Shown piece after piece: positions 9,293-19,168 of a DNA stretch of 64,000 nucleotides. How positions within the stretch are numbered: the stretch's first letter is position 1; each line of letters starts with the position of its first letter. A model generated the notes under the pieces. It was not told the DNA's origin. It saw only the letters and a list, made by a program, of their open reading frames with translations, and did not search any database. The translations under genes and the position numbers were made by a program. This stretch comes from Planctomycetaceae bacterium (GTDB lineage Bacteria > Planctomycetota > Planctomycetia > Pirellulales > PNKZ01): positions 1-64,000 of the forward strand of contig JAEUIN010000388.1 in NCBI GenBank assembly GCA_016793115.1, given 5' to 3'.

Positions 9293-9538
9293 ATGCCGAT
9301 TCATTTCTATTGCCCGCTGGGTCATCGGCTGGTCGTGCCCGACGCGCGGGCCGGCAAAAAAGGTCGCTGCCCGGTCTGCAATCAACTCGTCATCGCGCCG
9401 GTGCCGAATCCGCAACCGAGCGGTCGGCCGAAGACGCCGAGCCCGCTCGTGCGCGAGCAACCCGATTTTGCGATCGACGACATCCTCGACAAGGAGTTGG
9501 GGATCAAGCCGAGCGATTCACGCGAGTTTCAACTCTAG
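9293..9538 (+). CDS. Zinc-ribbon microprotein (hypothetical)
   Basis: An 81-residue protein with an N-terminal zinc-ribbon-like half: FYCPLGHRLVVP near residue 5 and GRCPVCNQLVI near residue 27 supply Cys/His ligands. A Pro/Arg-rich spacer and an acidic tail (FAIDDILDKELG) follow. The ATG at 9293 begins exactly at the zinc-ribbon consensus; the in-frame codons upstream from 9236 look like noncoding sequence. Similar one-ribbon proteins are frequent in planctomycetes; role unknown. Confidence 0.7.
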   Translation: MPIHFYCPLGHRLVVPDARAGKKGRCPVCNQLVIAPVPNPQPSGRPKTPSPLVREQPDFAIDDILDKELGIKPSDSREFQL

Positions 9539-9718
9539 CGCGGCCGTTCGCCGCCGCCTTCTTTTTCGACCGTTGGAACCGGCCTAGCCCCCGGTCCAGA
9601 ACCGGCTTCTTCTGCTAGAATGGCCCGTTTCGTACGCACCGCCGAGCGGCCGTGCGCGCGGATCCGTGCGCATCGCCACGGTCGACTCTGAACGCTTGAA
9701 CTTGGAACGCTGAACGCC

Positions 9719-11698
9719 ATGAACGTACGCAGCACGCTTCGCGACCGGTTGGCCGCGGCTTTGGAAGGATTGGCCCCGGCGGCCGACGTCGCCGCCTTGT
9801 CGGAACTTGTCGTGCCGAGCGGCGATCCGAAATTCGGCGACTACCAGATCAACGCCGTGATGCCGCTGGCGAAATCGCTCAAGCGGCCGCCTCGCGAGGT
9901 GGCGCAAGAATTGGTCGCCAAGCTGCGACTCGACGACCTCACGGAAGCGCCGGAGATCGCCGGCCCGGGGTTCATCAACTTGCGGCTGCGCAACGCGAAC
10001 CTCGTCGCCGCGCTCACGGCCGCGCTGGGCGACGAGCGGCTCGGCGTCGCCGCGACCGCGCAACCGAAGCGATACGTCGTCGACTTCTCCGCTCCCAACG
10101 TCGCCAAGCCGATGCACGTCGGCCATATCCGTTCGACGGTCATCGGCGACAGCATCTACCGCACGCTGAAGTTCCTCGGGCACACGGTCGTCGGCGACAA
10201 CCACATCGGCGACTGGGGTACTCAGTTCGGGATGATCATCTACGGGTACAAGCATTTCCGCTGCGACGCGGAATACAAGCAAAACCCGTTGGCCGAACTG
10301 TCGCGTTTGTATCGTTTGGTCAATCAACTCGTCGACTACTTCGACACCCGCGAGCAGTTGCCCAAACTCGAGCAGCGCTTGAAGGAGGCCGAAGCGGCGC
10401 TCGAACGTGCGCGGGCCGTCGCGCCGACGGGCGACAAGAACGCCGACAAGAAGGCGGCGCAAGCTCTGAAGAAGGCGGAGTCGGACGTCGGGAACTTGCG
10501 CGGCGAGATCGTCGGCACGAACGTCAAGCTCGCGCAAGTCGCGGAAAACGAAACGCTTGCCAAGTATGCGATCGAGCACCCGCAGATCGGCTCGGCCGTG
10601 TTGGCCGAGACGGCGAAGCTGCACTCCGGCGATGCGGAAAACCTGCGACTCTGGAAAGAGTTCATGCCGCCGTGCCTCACGGCGTTGCAGGAGACATACG
10701 ATCGTCTGCACGTGACGTTCGACGAATCGCTCGGCGAGAGCTTCTATCACGATCAGTTGGCCGCGGTCGCCGAGGAGTTTCAGGCGAAGGGCTTGGCTCG
10801 CGAGAGCGACGGCGCGCTGTGCGTGTTTCTGCCGGGTCAGGAAACGCCGATGATCATTCGCAAGAAGGACGGCGCATTTCTCTACGCGACGACCGATCTG
10901 GCGACGATTCGCTACCGCATCGAGCGGTGGAATCCCGAGGCGATGCTGTATGTGGTCGACCATCGCCAGAGCCTGCACTTCGAGCACTTGTTCGCCGCGG
11001 CGAAGCTGGCGGGCTACGACCAATGCGACTTCCGCCACATCAGCTTCGGCACGGTGCTCGGCCGCGACGGCAAGCCTTACAAGACGCGCAGCGGCGACAC
11101 GGTGGGGCTCAAGGGGCTGCTCGATGAAGCGGTCGAGCGCGCTCTGAAGATCGTCAGCGAGAACGACGATCGCAAGCCCGACGGCGCGGAACTCGACGAG
11201 GCCCGGCGGAAGCAGATCGCCGAGATCGTCGGCATCGGCGCGCTCAAGTATGCCGACTTGTCGCAGAACCGGACGAGCGACTACGAGTTCAGCTACGACA
11301 AGATGCTCGCTACGACGGGGCACACGGCGACTTATATGCAGTACGCATATGCCCGCGTGCGAAGCATCTTTCGGCGGGGTGAGGTCGACGTCGACGCGCT
11401 GCGCAAGCAGACCGCGCCGATCGTGCTCGAATCGCCGGCGGAGCGGGCCTTGGCCGTGGCGCTGTTGCGGTTCGAAGAAGCGCTCGAACTGGCGACGGTG
11501 GACTTCCGGCCCAACTTGCTGACGACGTACGTCTTCGATTTGGCGAACGCCTATTCGACGTTCTTCGATCAATGCCCGGTGCTGAAAGCCCCGACGCCGG
11601 AACTGCGCACGAGCCGCTTGATGCTCTGCGACCTGACGGCGCGGACGATCAAGCAAGGCCTGGCGCTGTTGGGGATCGACGTCGTCGAGCAAATGTAG
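9719..11698 (+). CDS. argS: Arginyl-tRNA synthetase
   Basis: Class I aminoacyl-tRNA synthetase charging tRNA-Arg. The 659-residue protein has the N-terminal Add-1 domain, the SAPNVAKPMHVGHIRS signature (HIGH motif as HVGH, near residue 125), NHIGDWGTQFG, and the KMSKS-region equivalent GKPYKTRSGDTV near residue 455. The C-terminal DALR anticodon-binding domain includes YMQYAYARVRSIFRR. About residues 212-275 are an Ala/Lys/Glu-rich, probably coiled-coil insertion absent from the E. coli-type enzyme as I know it. The ATG at 9719 follows a run of gaacgct/gaactt repeats in the leader. Confidence 0.96.
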   Translation: MNVRSTLRDRLAAALEGLAPAADVAALSELVVPSGDPKFGDYQINAVMPLAKSLKRPPREVAQELVAKLRLDDLTEAPEIAGPGFINLRLRNANLVAALTAALGDERLGVAATAQPKRYVVDFSAPNVAKPMHVGHIRSTVIGDSIYRTLKFLGHTVVGDNHIGDWGTQFGMIIYGYKHFRCDAEYKQNPLAELSRLYRLVNQLVDYFDTREQLPKLEQRLKEAEAALERARAVAPTGDKNADKKAAQALKKAESDVGNLRGEIVGTNVKLAQVAENETLAKYAIEHPQIGSAVLAETAKLHSGDAENLRLWKEFMPPCLTALQETYDRLHVTFDESLGESFYHDQLAAVAEEFQAKGLARESDGALCVFLPGQETPMIIRKKDGAFLYATTDLATIRYRIERWNPEAMLYVVDHRQSLHFEHLFAAAKLAGYDQCDFRHISFGTVLGRDGKPYKTRSGDTVGLKGLLDEAVERALKIVSENDDRKPDGAELDEARRKQIAEIVGIGALKYADLSQNRTSDYEFSYDKMLATTGHTATYMQYAYARVRSIFRRGEVDVDALRKQTAPIVLESPAERALAVALLRFEEALELATVDFRPNLLTTYVFDLANAYSTFFDQCPVLKAPTPELRTSRLMLCDLTARTIKQGLALLGIDVVEQM

Positions 11699-11720
11699 CG
11701 AGCGTCGGTCAAAGTGCGGA

Positions 11721-12581
11721 TTATTCGCACGCGCCGTCGCAGCGGCCGAAGACCATGCGTCCGGCCGAGGTCTGCGCGACGCTCGTCACCGTGAGCCGCA
11801 CCGCGCGATCGACGAACTCGCGGGCTCCTTCGACGACGACCATCGTGCCGTCTTCGAGGTAGCCGACGCCTTGCGTCGCTTGCTCGCCGGGGCGAACGAT
11901 TTCGAGCGTGAGTCTGTCGCCCGGCAGGCACGGCGGCTTGAGCGCCACGGCGACGTCGTTCAGGTTGACGACGGCGACGCCCTGAATCTCGGCGACTTTT
12001 TGCAGATTGAAGTCCACCGTGACGAGCCGCGCACGGCGTCGCTTGGCCAAATCAATCAGTCTTTGGTCGACCGGCTGGGCGTCGTTTCCGTCGTCGATCG
12101 CTTCCAGTAACCGCAGGCTCGCCGGAGCGGCGGCGCGGAGTTTTTCGAGAACATCCAGCCCGCGCCGGCCGCGCGTGCGCCGCGTCTTGTCGGAGCCGTC
12201 GGCCAGCGATTGCAGTTCGGCCAAGACGAACGGCGGCACGTCCAGTCGGTCGGCGACGACGCCGATGCGGGCGAGCTCGGCGATCCGGCCGTCGATGAGA
12301 GCGCTCGTGTCGAGCAGCAGCCCGGCGGCCGACTCACCGGCCGGCAAGGATGCAGACGGCGATGCGACAGGCGAGCGCGACGTCGCCAACAAGAGTTGCA
12401 CGCCCCAGAAGCAGGCGAACGCCGCCGTCAACAACTTCAACCAACGTAGATATTCAACCGGTATGAAGTCGGCGGCGAGTTCGCCGGCCAGCCAGGTGAA
12501 CGCGAGGCCGAACAGCAGGCCGAGGCCGATCGCCGCGACGGTCTCGCGCGAGATCGGCTGGGGCGTCGGATCGCTCGACAT
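11721..12581 (-). CDS. Membrane-anchored PIN/TRAM domain protein (YacL-like)
   Basis: A 286-residue protein with two transmembrane helices (about residues 14-35 and 43-62), a PIN nuclease domain (about 84-205) and a C-terminal TRAM domain (about 215-280). PIN acidic residues are visible in LLLDTSALIDGRI, in LAEL near residue 115, and in VDQRLIDLAK and LVTVDFNLQKVA. The start is the ATG at 12581, three bases before the dGTPase stop; longer in-frame codons lie inside that gene. It is the last gene of the minus-strand HIT-dGTPase-PIN operon. Family members are implicated in RNA turnover; the substrate is unknown. Confidence 0.85.
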   Translation of the reverse strand: MSSDPTPQPISRETVAAIGLGLLFGLAFTWLAGELAADFIPVEYLRWLKLLTAAFACFWGVQLLLATSRSPVASPSASLPAGESAAGLLLDTSALIDGRIAELARIGVVADRLDVPPFVLAELQSLADGSDKTRRTRGRRGLDVLEKLRAAAPASLRLLEAIDDGNDAQPVDQRLIDLAKRRRARLVTVDFNLQKVAEIQGVAVVNLNDVAVALKPPCLPGDRLTLEIVRPGEQATQGVGYLEDGTMVVVEGAREFVDRAVRLTVTSVAQTSAGRMVFGRCDGACE

Positions 12582-12583
12582 GA

Positions 12584-13708
12584 TTAGGCCGCGAAGAGAC
12601 GGGTAAACTCGGCCTGGCAGAACCGGTCGGTCATGCCGGCCAGATAATCGCAGACGCTCCGCTCGAGACCATATTCGTCGCAGCGGGTGCGGAACGACTC
12701 GGGCATCAGTTCGGGACGTTGGCAGTAGCCGTAGAACATCGCGCGCAGTTGATCTTGGGCGATCCGCCGCGAAGCGACCACCAGCGGATTGCGATACACG
12801 CGAGCATACAGGAACTTTTCGAGCTGCGCTTTCAACTCGGCCAACTCCCCTTCGGGCGCGACGACGAAGTCGGCCGCACGGACGGCGGCGAGGCAGTCGA
12901 TGTTCCAGGTTTCCAGCCGACGCTGGGCGACGGCGAGCAATTCGCCGATCTGCCAGTCGAGCAGTTCGTGGAGCACGGCGCGGCGGAGTTCCCCTTCGTC
13001 GAGCGCTTGGTAGCGGCGTCCGACTCGCTCCGTGGCCTGCTTCCAGAGCGGCACTTCGGCCAGTTCCTTCATCGAAAGCAGCCGGAGTTGCAACGCGTCG
13101 TCGACGTCGTGGGTGTCGTAGGCCACGCTGTCGGCCGCTTCCACCACTTGCACTTCCAAGAGCGGCCGCTCCGGGGCGCCGTGCTTGTTGATGCGCGTCT
13201 GCTGGCCGGCGAGCACTTCGTAGCTCAGATTCAGACCGGGGAACTCGGGGTAGCGCTGCTCGATGATCTCGGCGATCCGCAGCGCTTGCCGGTTGTGCGA
13301 AAATCCGCCGTGGTCTTTTAGGCACTCGTCGAGCACGTCTTCGCCGGCGTGGCCGAACGGCGGGTGGCCGATGTCGTGCATCAGCGCCAAGGCTTCGACC
13401 AAGTCTTCGTTCAGCCGCAGCGCTCGGCCCACGGTGCGCGAGATCGAGGCGACTTCATGCGTGTGCGTCAGCCGCGTGCGGTGATAGTCCCCCATTTCGC
13501 GCGTGAAGACTTGCGTCTTGCCGCTTAGCCGGCGGTAAGCCGTGCTATGCACGATGCGATCGCGGTCGCGCTGAAACGGCCCGCGGTAGCGATGGGCCGG
13601 CTCCGCGAATTTGCGGCCGCTCGAAAGCGCGCTGAACATCGCATAGGGCGCGAGCAGCAAGGCTTCGCGCTCCGCGACGGCGTCGAGTTGCGTATCTTGC
13701 GTCGCCAT
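12584..13708 (-). CDS. dGTPase-like HD-domain triphosphohydrolase
   Basis: Hydrolyses dGTP (or other dNTPs) to the nucleoside and tripolyphosphate. The 374-residue protein has family motifs RDRDRIVHSTAYRRL near residue 47, KTQVF, RLTHTHEVA, and the HD metal motif ALMHDIGHPPFGHAGE near residue 112, then NRQALRI and YDTHDVDDAL. The length suits the short type of dGTP triphosphohydrolase-like proteins rather than E. coli Dgt. It sits 3 bases from the HIT gene upstream and 2 bases from the PIN/TRAM gene downstream, so these are one transcript. Confidence 0.92.
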   Translation of the reverse strand: MATQDTQLDAVAEREALLLAPYAMFSALSSGRKFAEPAHRYRGPFQRDRDRIVHSTAYRRLSGKTQVFTREMGDYHRTRLTHTHEVASISRTVGRALRLNEDLVEALALMHDIGHPPFGHAGEDVLDECLKDHGGFSHNRQALRIAEIIEQRYPEFPGLNLSYEVLAGQQTRINKHGAPERPLLEVQVVEAADSVAYDTHDVDDALQLRLLSMKELAEVPLWKQATERVGRRYQALDEGELRRAVLHELLDWQIGELLAVAQRRLETWNIDCLAAVRAADFVVAPEGELAELKAQLEKFLYARVYRNPLVVASRRIAQDQLRAMFYGYCQRPELMPESFRTRCDEYGLERSVCDYLAGMTDRFCQAEFTRLFAA

Positions 13709-13711
13709 CGT

Positions 13712-14281
13712 TTAGCCGGCCTTCTCCGCGCCGAGCGCCTCGGTGAGCAATTCCCAGAGCGTGTCGAGCGACTGCGGAATGACGCGGGCCCCGGCGAAGA
13801 CCGGCATGAAGTTGGTGTCGCCGCTCCAACGCGGCACGATGTGCCAGTGAAGATGTCCCGGCAGGCCGGCCCCGGCGATCTTGCCGAGGTTGAGTCCGAC
13901 GTTGAATCCTTCGGCGTTCATGGTGCGCTCGACGAGTCCGACGAGCTTGGTCACCGTTTGCATCAGTTCCAAATGTTCGTCGTCGGCGAGTTGATCGAGC
14001 CGGCCTTTGTGGACGAGCGGGGCGACGAGGATGTGGCCGTTGTTGTACGGATAGCGGTTTAGAATGACGATCGATTTCGGCCCGCGGGCGACGACGAAGT
14101 TGCGGCGATCGTCCGGAGCGGTGGCCGCGTCATGGCAGATGAAGCACGTCTGATCGGCGGCCGGGAGCCACTCCGGTTCGGCACGCGGTGCCTCGTCTTG
14201 CTCTTCGCCGCCGAGAATGTAGCCGAGCCGCCAGGGGGCCCAGAGTTGCTCGTAGCGAGGATGCGAAGGCTGGTCGGGCAT
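13712..14281 (-). CDS. HIT-family hydrolase (Ap4A phosphorylase-like)
   Basis: A 189-residue HIT protein of the subgroup opening LWAPWRLGYI. It has CFIC near residue 51 (with a later His, possible zinc site), NRYPYNNGHILV near residue 75, and the catalytic HIT motif HLHWHIVPR near residue 143. Such proteins cleave or phosphorolyse dinucleoside polyphosphates. First gene of the HIT-dGTPase-PIN operon, a grouping that suggests nucleotide housekeeping. Confidence 0.9.
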   Translation of the reverse strand: MPDQPSHPRYEQLWAPWRLGYILGGEEQDEAPRAEPEWLPAADQTCFICHDAATAPDDRRNFVVARGPKSIVILNRYPYNNGHILVAPLVHKGRLDQLADDEHLELMQTVTKLVGLVERTMNAEGFNVGLNLGKIAGAGLPGHLHWHIVPRWSGDTNFMPVFAGARVIPQSLDTLWELLTEALGAEKAG

Positions 14282-14645
14282 GTCGAAAAGCGGTTCGTTG
14301 CAACGCCGGCAGGGCCGGCAATTCGAGCGGATGTTTCGTACTTAAGTCTAGAAGTTTCGGCCGGTTAAGAAAAGGCGGGAACGCCGGCTCAAGCCGGCAA
14401 ACCTTAACGGTCGAAACGATTATTCGGACGGACAACGTTGCCGGCTGCCGGCGGCGGAATCGGGCCGCGCAGGCAGATTTCCGCCGCGCCGCTGCGTACG
14501 ATTGAGCATTCCCGCCGAAAGCCCGAACGCGGCTCGCGGCGCAGCTTAGTCGTTTCGCGGAGTCGTTCCTTTGAACGTGGCGCTCGCATCGTTACGCCGT
14601 CCTCGGCCCTCTCCTTTGGTCCGTCCGACGAGCGACGAATCCACG

Positions 14646-15500
14646 ATGAACTTCCGCGTCGATCTCGAGGCCTATCGCGGCCCGCTCGATCTGCTGCTCT
14701 ACCTCGTACGCAAGGAAGAGGTGGAGATCGTCGATTTGCCGCTGGCGACGATCACCGATCAGTTTCTCGCGCACATCGAAGTGTTGGAGAAGCTCGATAT
14801 CGACGGGATCGGCGAGTTTTTGGAAATGGCCGGAGCGCTCATCGAGCTGAAGTCGCGGCTCGTGCTGCCGCACGCCGACGAAGTCGAGGAGCCGCTCGAC
14901 GATCCGAAACAGGATCTCGTCCGCCAGCTCTTGGAATACAAAAAGTTTCGCGACGCCGCCAGCATGCTCGAAGATCGGGCGCGCGGTTGGCAGGAGCACT
15001 TCAGCCGCGTGGCCCGCGATAAGCCGATCGGCGACGCGCTGGCCGACGAGCCGCTGGCCGAAGTCGAGCTGTGGGACTTGGTGAGCGCATTCGCGCGGAT
15101 CGTCCGCGAGAACCAGGGAACTCCGCAGTCGAACATCCTTTACGACGATACGCCGATCCACGTGCACATGCAGCGGATCGCCCGGCTGCTGAACGAGCAA
15201 GGGCATGTGGCGCTCGGCGAATTGTTCGAGCCGGGGATGCAAAAGTCGAAGCTGGTCGGCATGTTTTTGGCCGTCCTCGAATTGTCGCGGCATCACTCGG
15301 TCAAGACCGAGCAACTGAACCTGTTCGGCGAGATTCTCGTCTACCCGGGTCCGAAGGGGCACGTCTCGGTCGACGCCGACGCGGCCGACGACTACGACCA
15401 TCCCACGGCCGGCGCGGCGCAAAGCGAAGCGAGCGCAGCCACGGCGACGCTCGAAGCGCCGGAGCCGGCGAAAAAGGGTCGCGCGAAGAAGGCGAAGTAG
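14646..15500 (+). CDS. scpA: Segregation and condensation protein A
   Basis: Kleisin subunit that bridges SMC heads with ScpB. The start at 14646 (MNFRVDLEAYRGPLDLLLYL) matches the family N-terminus exactly; the in-frame codons back to 14571 do not. The 284-residue protein has LPLATITDQFLAHIE and the EFLEMAGALIELKSRLVLP helix, then the C-terminal winged helix around FLAVLELSRHHSV. The last 35 residues are an Ala/Lys-rich tail. scpB and smc are not adjacent. Confidence 0.93.
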   Translation: MNFRVDLEAYRGPLDLLLYLVRKEEVEIVDLPLATITDQFLAHIEVLEKLDIDGIGEFLEMAGALIELKSRLVLPHADEVEEPLDDPKQDLVRQLLEYKKFRDAASMLEDRARGWQEHFSRVARDKPIGDALADEPLAEVELWDLVSAFARIVRENQGTPQSNILYDDTPIHVHMQRIARLLNEQGHVALGELFEPGMQKSKLVGMFLAVLELSRHHSVKTEQLNLFGEILVYPGPKGHVSVDADAADDYDHPTAGAAQSEASAATATLEAPEPAKKGRAKKAK

Positions 15501-15571
15501 TTCGCCGATCGACAATTGCCGACCTGCGGCGGCAATCGTACGATGAACGGAGCGAAAGGCGGACGCTTGTT

Positions 15572-15841
15572 ATGATGCCCGAACTGACTCCCGACCAGCG
15601 GCAAGCGATTCATCATCTTCCCGGCGGGGAGCCGTTACGGTTGGTCGATCCCGACACGCATACGGAGTACGTGCTCGTGCGTGCCGAAGATTTTGAGCGC
15701 GAATCGCGTCGCGGCTCGGAGGCCGAATTGGCCGCCACCTATGAAGCACAAAGCCGAACGGCCGGACTTGCCGGGTGGAACGACCCGGCGATGTCCGATT
15801 ACGATAACTACGACGAGAATCGCAAGAAGCAATGTCCGTAA
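15572..15841 (+). CDS. Putative antitoxin of a MazF-type module
   Basis: An 89-residue acidic protein opening MMPELTPDQRQA, with a PLRLVDPDTHTEYVLVRAEDF segment resembling small planctomycete antitoxins of the Phd/AbrB-like role. Its last 10 bases overlap the start of the downstream MazF-type gene, the usual antitoxin-first arrangement. I start at the ATG at 15572; 15575 is an alternative. Assignment rests mainly on position and overlap. Confidence 0.6.
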   Translation: MMPELTPDQRQAIHHLPGGEPLRLVDPDTHTEYVLVRAEDFERESRRGSEAELAATYEAQSRTAGLAGWNDPAMSDYDNYDENRKKQCP

Positions 15842-16191
15842 GTCGCGGCGACGTCGTTTTGGTGCCGTTTTCCTTTTTCCGACGCCTCGGGCTCGAAGCG
15901 ACGACCGGCATTGGTCTTCCAATGCGACCGCAACAATGCCCGCCTCAACGCGACGGTTTTGGCTTTAATCACAAGCAATACCGCGCGCGGTCCGTAGAGC
16001 CGACTCAACTCGTAATCGATGTGACGACGGCTGACGGCAGACAGTCGGGTTTGCTCCATCCCTCGGCGGTCAAATGTGAGCAATTGATGACGATCCATCA
16101 ACAACTCATCGACCGCACGATCGGTCGCTTGTCTGCGTCGCTTATGGCCCAGATCGACGGATGCTTGAAGGCGTCGTTGGATTTGCCTTAG
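15832..16191 (+). pseudogene. MazF/PemK-type endoribonuclease toxin, internally frameshifted
   Basis: Both ends of this 119-codon frame look like MazF: SVSRGDVVLVPF at the N-terminus and VIDVTTADGRQSGLLHPS toward the C-terminus. The middle (about residues 15-54) is not family-like. The +1 frame over 15877-15994 instead encodes the missing core, including SGSKRRPALVFQCDRNNARL and ATVLALITSNTAR, ending at TAG 15995-15997. The first shift lies at a run of five T (15874-15878) and the return lies near the GC-rich run at 15981-15996. So one extra base and a later net loss of one base leave an open but scrambled frame. Either the toxin is dead or the assembly has errors here. Confidence 0.75.
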
Positions 16192-16224
16192 GCCGGCGAG
16201 GCGCCGAGGGGCTAACGGCGTTCA

Positions 16225-17604
<1,380 letters not shown>

Positions 17605-17622
17605 GGTGTTAAACTCAAAACG

Positions 17623-17684
17623 CAAAAGGCAAAATGCAAAACGGGAGATCGCTCGCCGAGAGACCTCCGATGTTTTGCCTTTTG
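17623..17684. repeat. 12-bp inverted repeat between sucB and lpdA
   Basis: Bases 17623-17634 (caaaaggcaaaa) are the exact reverse complement of 17673-17684. The 38-base loop holds further short complementarity (cgggag and ctccg). It fills most of the 89-base gap between the sucB stop and the lpdA start, so it would form in the operon mRNA. It could attenuate or protect transcripts. There is no strong T-run for a simple terminator on the minus strand. Confidence 0.6.
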
Positions 17685-17693
17685 ACTTCAGCC

Positions 17694-18980
17694 TTAGATT
17701 TCCAGAAGGATACGCGACGGGTTCTCGATCGTTTCCTTGATGCGGCGGAGGAACGTGACCGCTTCGCGGCCGTCGATGATCCGGTGATCGTAGGTGAACG
17801 CCATGTACATCATCGGGCGGATGACGACCTGGCCGTCTTTCGCCACCGGACGCTCTTGGATGGCGTGCAGCCCGAGGATGCCGCTTTGCGGAGGGTTGAC
17901 GATCGGAGTCGAGAGCAACGAGCCGAACACGCCGCCGTTGGAGATCGTGAACGTGCCGCCGGTCAATTGGTCGAGCGTCAGCTTATTGTCGCGGGCGAGC
18001 TTGCCGTAGTGCTCGATCGTCTGCTCGACTTCGGCGAAGCTCATCCGTTCGGCGTTGCGGAGCACCGGCACGACCAAGCCCTTGCCGCCGCTCACCGCGA
18101 TGCCGATGTCGTAGTAGTTGTGGTAGACGATGTCGTTGCCGCGGATTTCGGCGTTCACCTGCGGCACCATCTTCAGGGCGTCGATCGTCGCCTTGACGAA
18201 GAACGACATGAAGCCGAGCTTCGCGCCGTGCTTCTGTGCGAATTGATCTTTGTGCTCGCTGCGCAAAGCCATGACGGACGACATATCGACTTCGTTAAAC
18301 GTCGTGAGCAGGGCGGCGGAGTGTTGAGCTTCGACCAAGCGCTGGGCGATGCGGCGGCGAATCGGGCTCATCGGCACGGCTTCTTCTTGGCGCGTGCCGC
18401 CGACGTTCAAACCGACCGAGGGAACCGGATGCGACTTAGCCGGAGCCGGCGGCGGGGCGACCGTGGCGACGGCGGCCGGAGCCTTGGCCGGAGCCGAACC
18501 TTGCCGCACGACGTCTTCCTTCAAGATGCGGCCGCCGGGGCCGGTCGCGGCGACGTCGCTCGGCTGCAAACCGCGCTGCGCCATTTCGCGGGCCGCGGCC
18601 GGCATGACGCGCGCTTCGGCGGCGGGGCCGTTCTTGCTCGAAGCGGCGATCGGCGTTTCGTCCGGAACCGTGACGTGCGACGGCGCGGCCGGCTTGGCGT
18701 CGCCGGCCGGGGCTTCCGTTTTCGGAGTCGCGGCGGCGGCCGTACCGGCTTCCATGTAGCCGATCACTTCGCCGACGGCGGCCGTCTCCCCCTTCTTCTT
18801 CAAGATCTTCGTGACGACGCCGGCCTGCGGCGCGGCGAGTTCGACGGTCGCCTTGTCGGATTCGATTTCGACGAGGTTTTCGCCCGAGGCGGCTTGCGCG
18901 CCTTCTTGCTTGCGCCACTCGCCGATGAAGACTTCAGTGATAGATTCGCCCAGGGAAGGGACGCGGAGTTCGATGGCCAT
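17694..18980 (-). CDS. sucB: 2-oxoglutarate dehydrogenase E2, dihydrolipoyl succinyltransferase
   Basis: Forms the core of the 2-oxoglutarate dehydrogenase complex. The 428-residue protein starts MAIELRVPSLGES. One lipoyl domain (about 1-77) has the lipoylated Lys in EIESDKATVEL; an Ala/Pro-rich linker follows; the peripheral E1/E3-binding domain includes ATGPGGRILKEDV (near residue 155). The catalytic domain ends with the TYDHRIIDGREAVTFL active site. Between sucA and lpdA on the minus strand. Confidence 0.96.
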   Translation of the reverse strand: MAIELRVPSLGESITEVFIGEWRKQEGAQAASGENLVEIESDKATVELAAPQAGVVTKILKKKGETAAVGEVIGYMEAGTAAAATPKTEAPAGDAKPAAPSHVTVPDETPIAASSKNGPAAEARVMPAAAREMAQRGLQPSDVAATGPGGRILKEDVVRQGSAPAKAPAAVATVAPPPAPAKSHPVPSVGLNVGGTRQEEAVPMSPIRRRIAQRLVEAQHSAALLTTFNEVDMSSVMALRSEHKDQFAQKHGAKLGFMSFFVKATIDALKMVPQVNAEIRGNDIVYHNYYDIGIAVSGGKGLVVPVLRNAERMSFAEVEQTIEHYGKLARDNKLTLDQLTGGTFTISNGGVFGSLLSTPIVNPPQSGILGLHAIQERPVAKDGQVVIRPMMYMAFTYDHRIIDGREAVTFLRRIKETIENPSRILLEI

Positions 18981-19168
18981 GATTCCAACTACGAAGCAAA
19001 GTGAGATCGAGCGATGCGAAACTTGTAAGGGGGCTTCCGGCGAGGCGACGCCGGAGAGCGGTCGCCGAGGTCGAAGTCGCGAAACGCGAATCTTAAAACT
19101 CGGCGGCGGAAAAAGCGAGGCGAGCGACGCCGAAAACGCCGCTCGCCCCGTTTCCTAAGACAATGGTT

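Noticed and set aside
9584..11692. 702-codon open frame antisense to argS
   Set aside because: Shadow of argS; no domain, and the start lies outside any plausible ribosome site.
12582..13325. N-terminal extension of the PIN/TRAM gene into the dGTPase gene
   Set aside because: The extra 248 codons are out-of-frame dGTPase sequence. The two transmembrane helices begin at the ATG at 12581.
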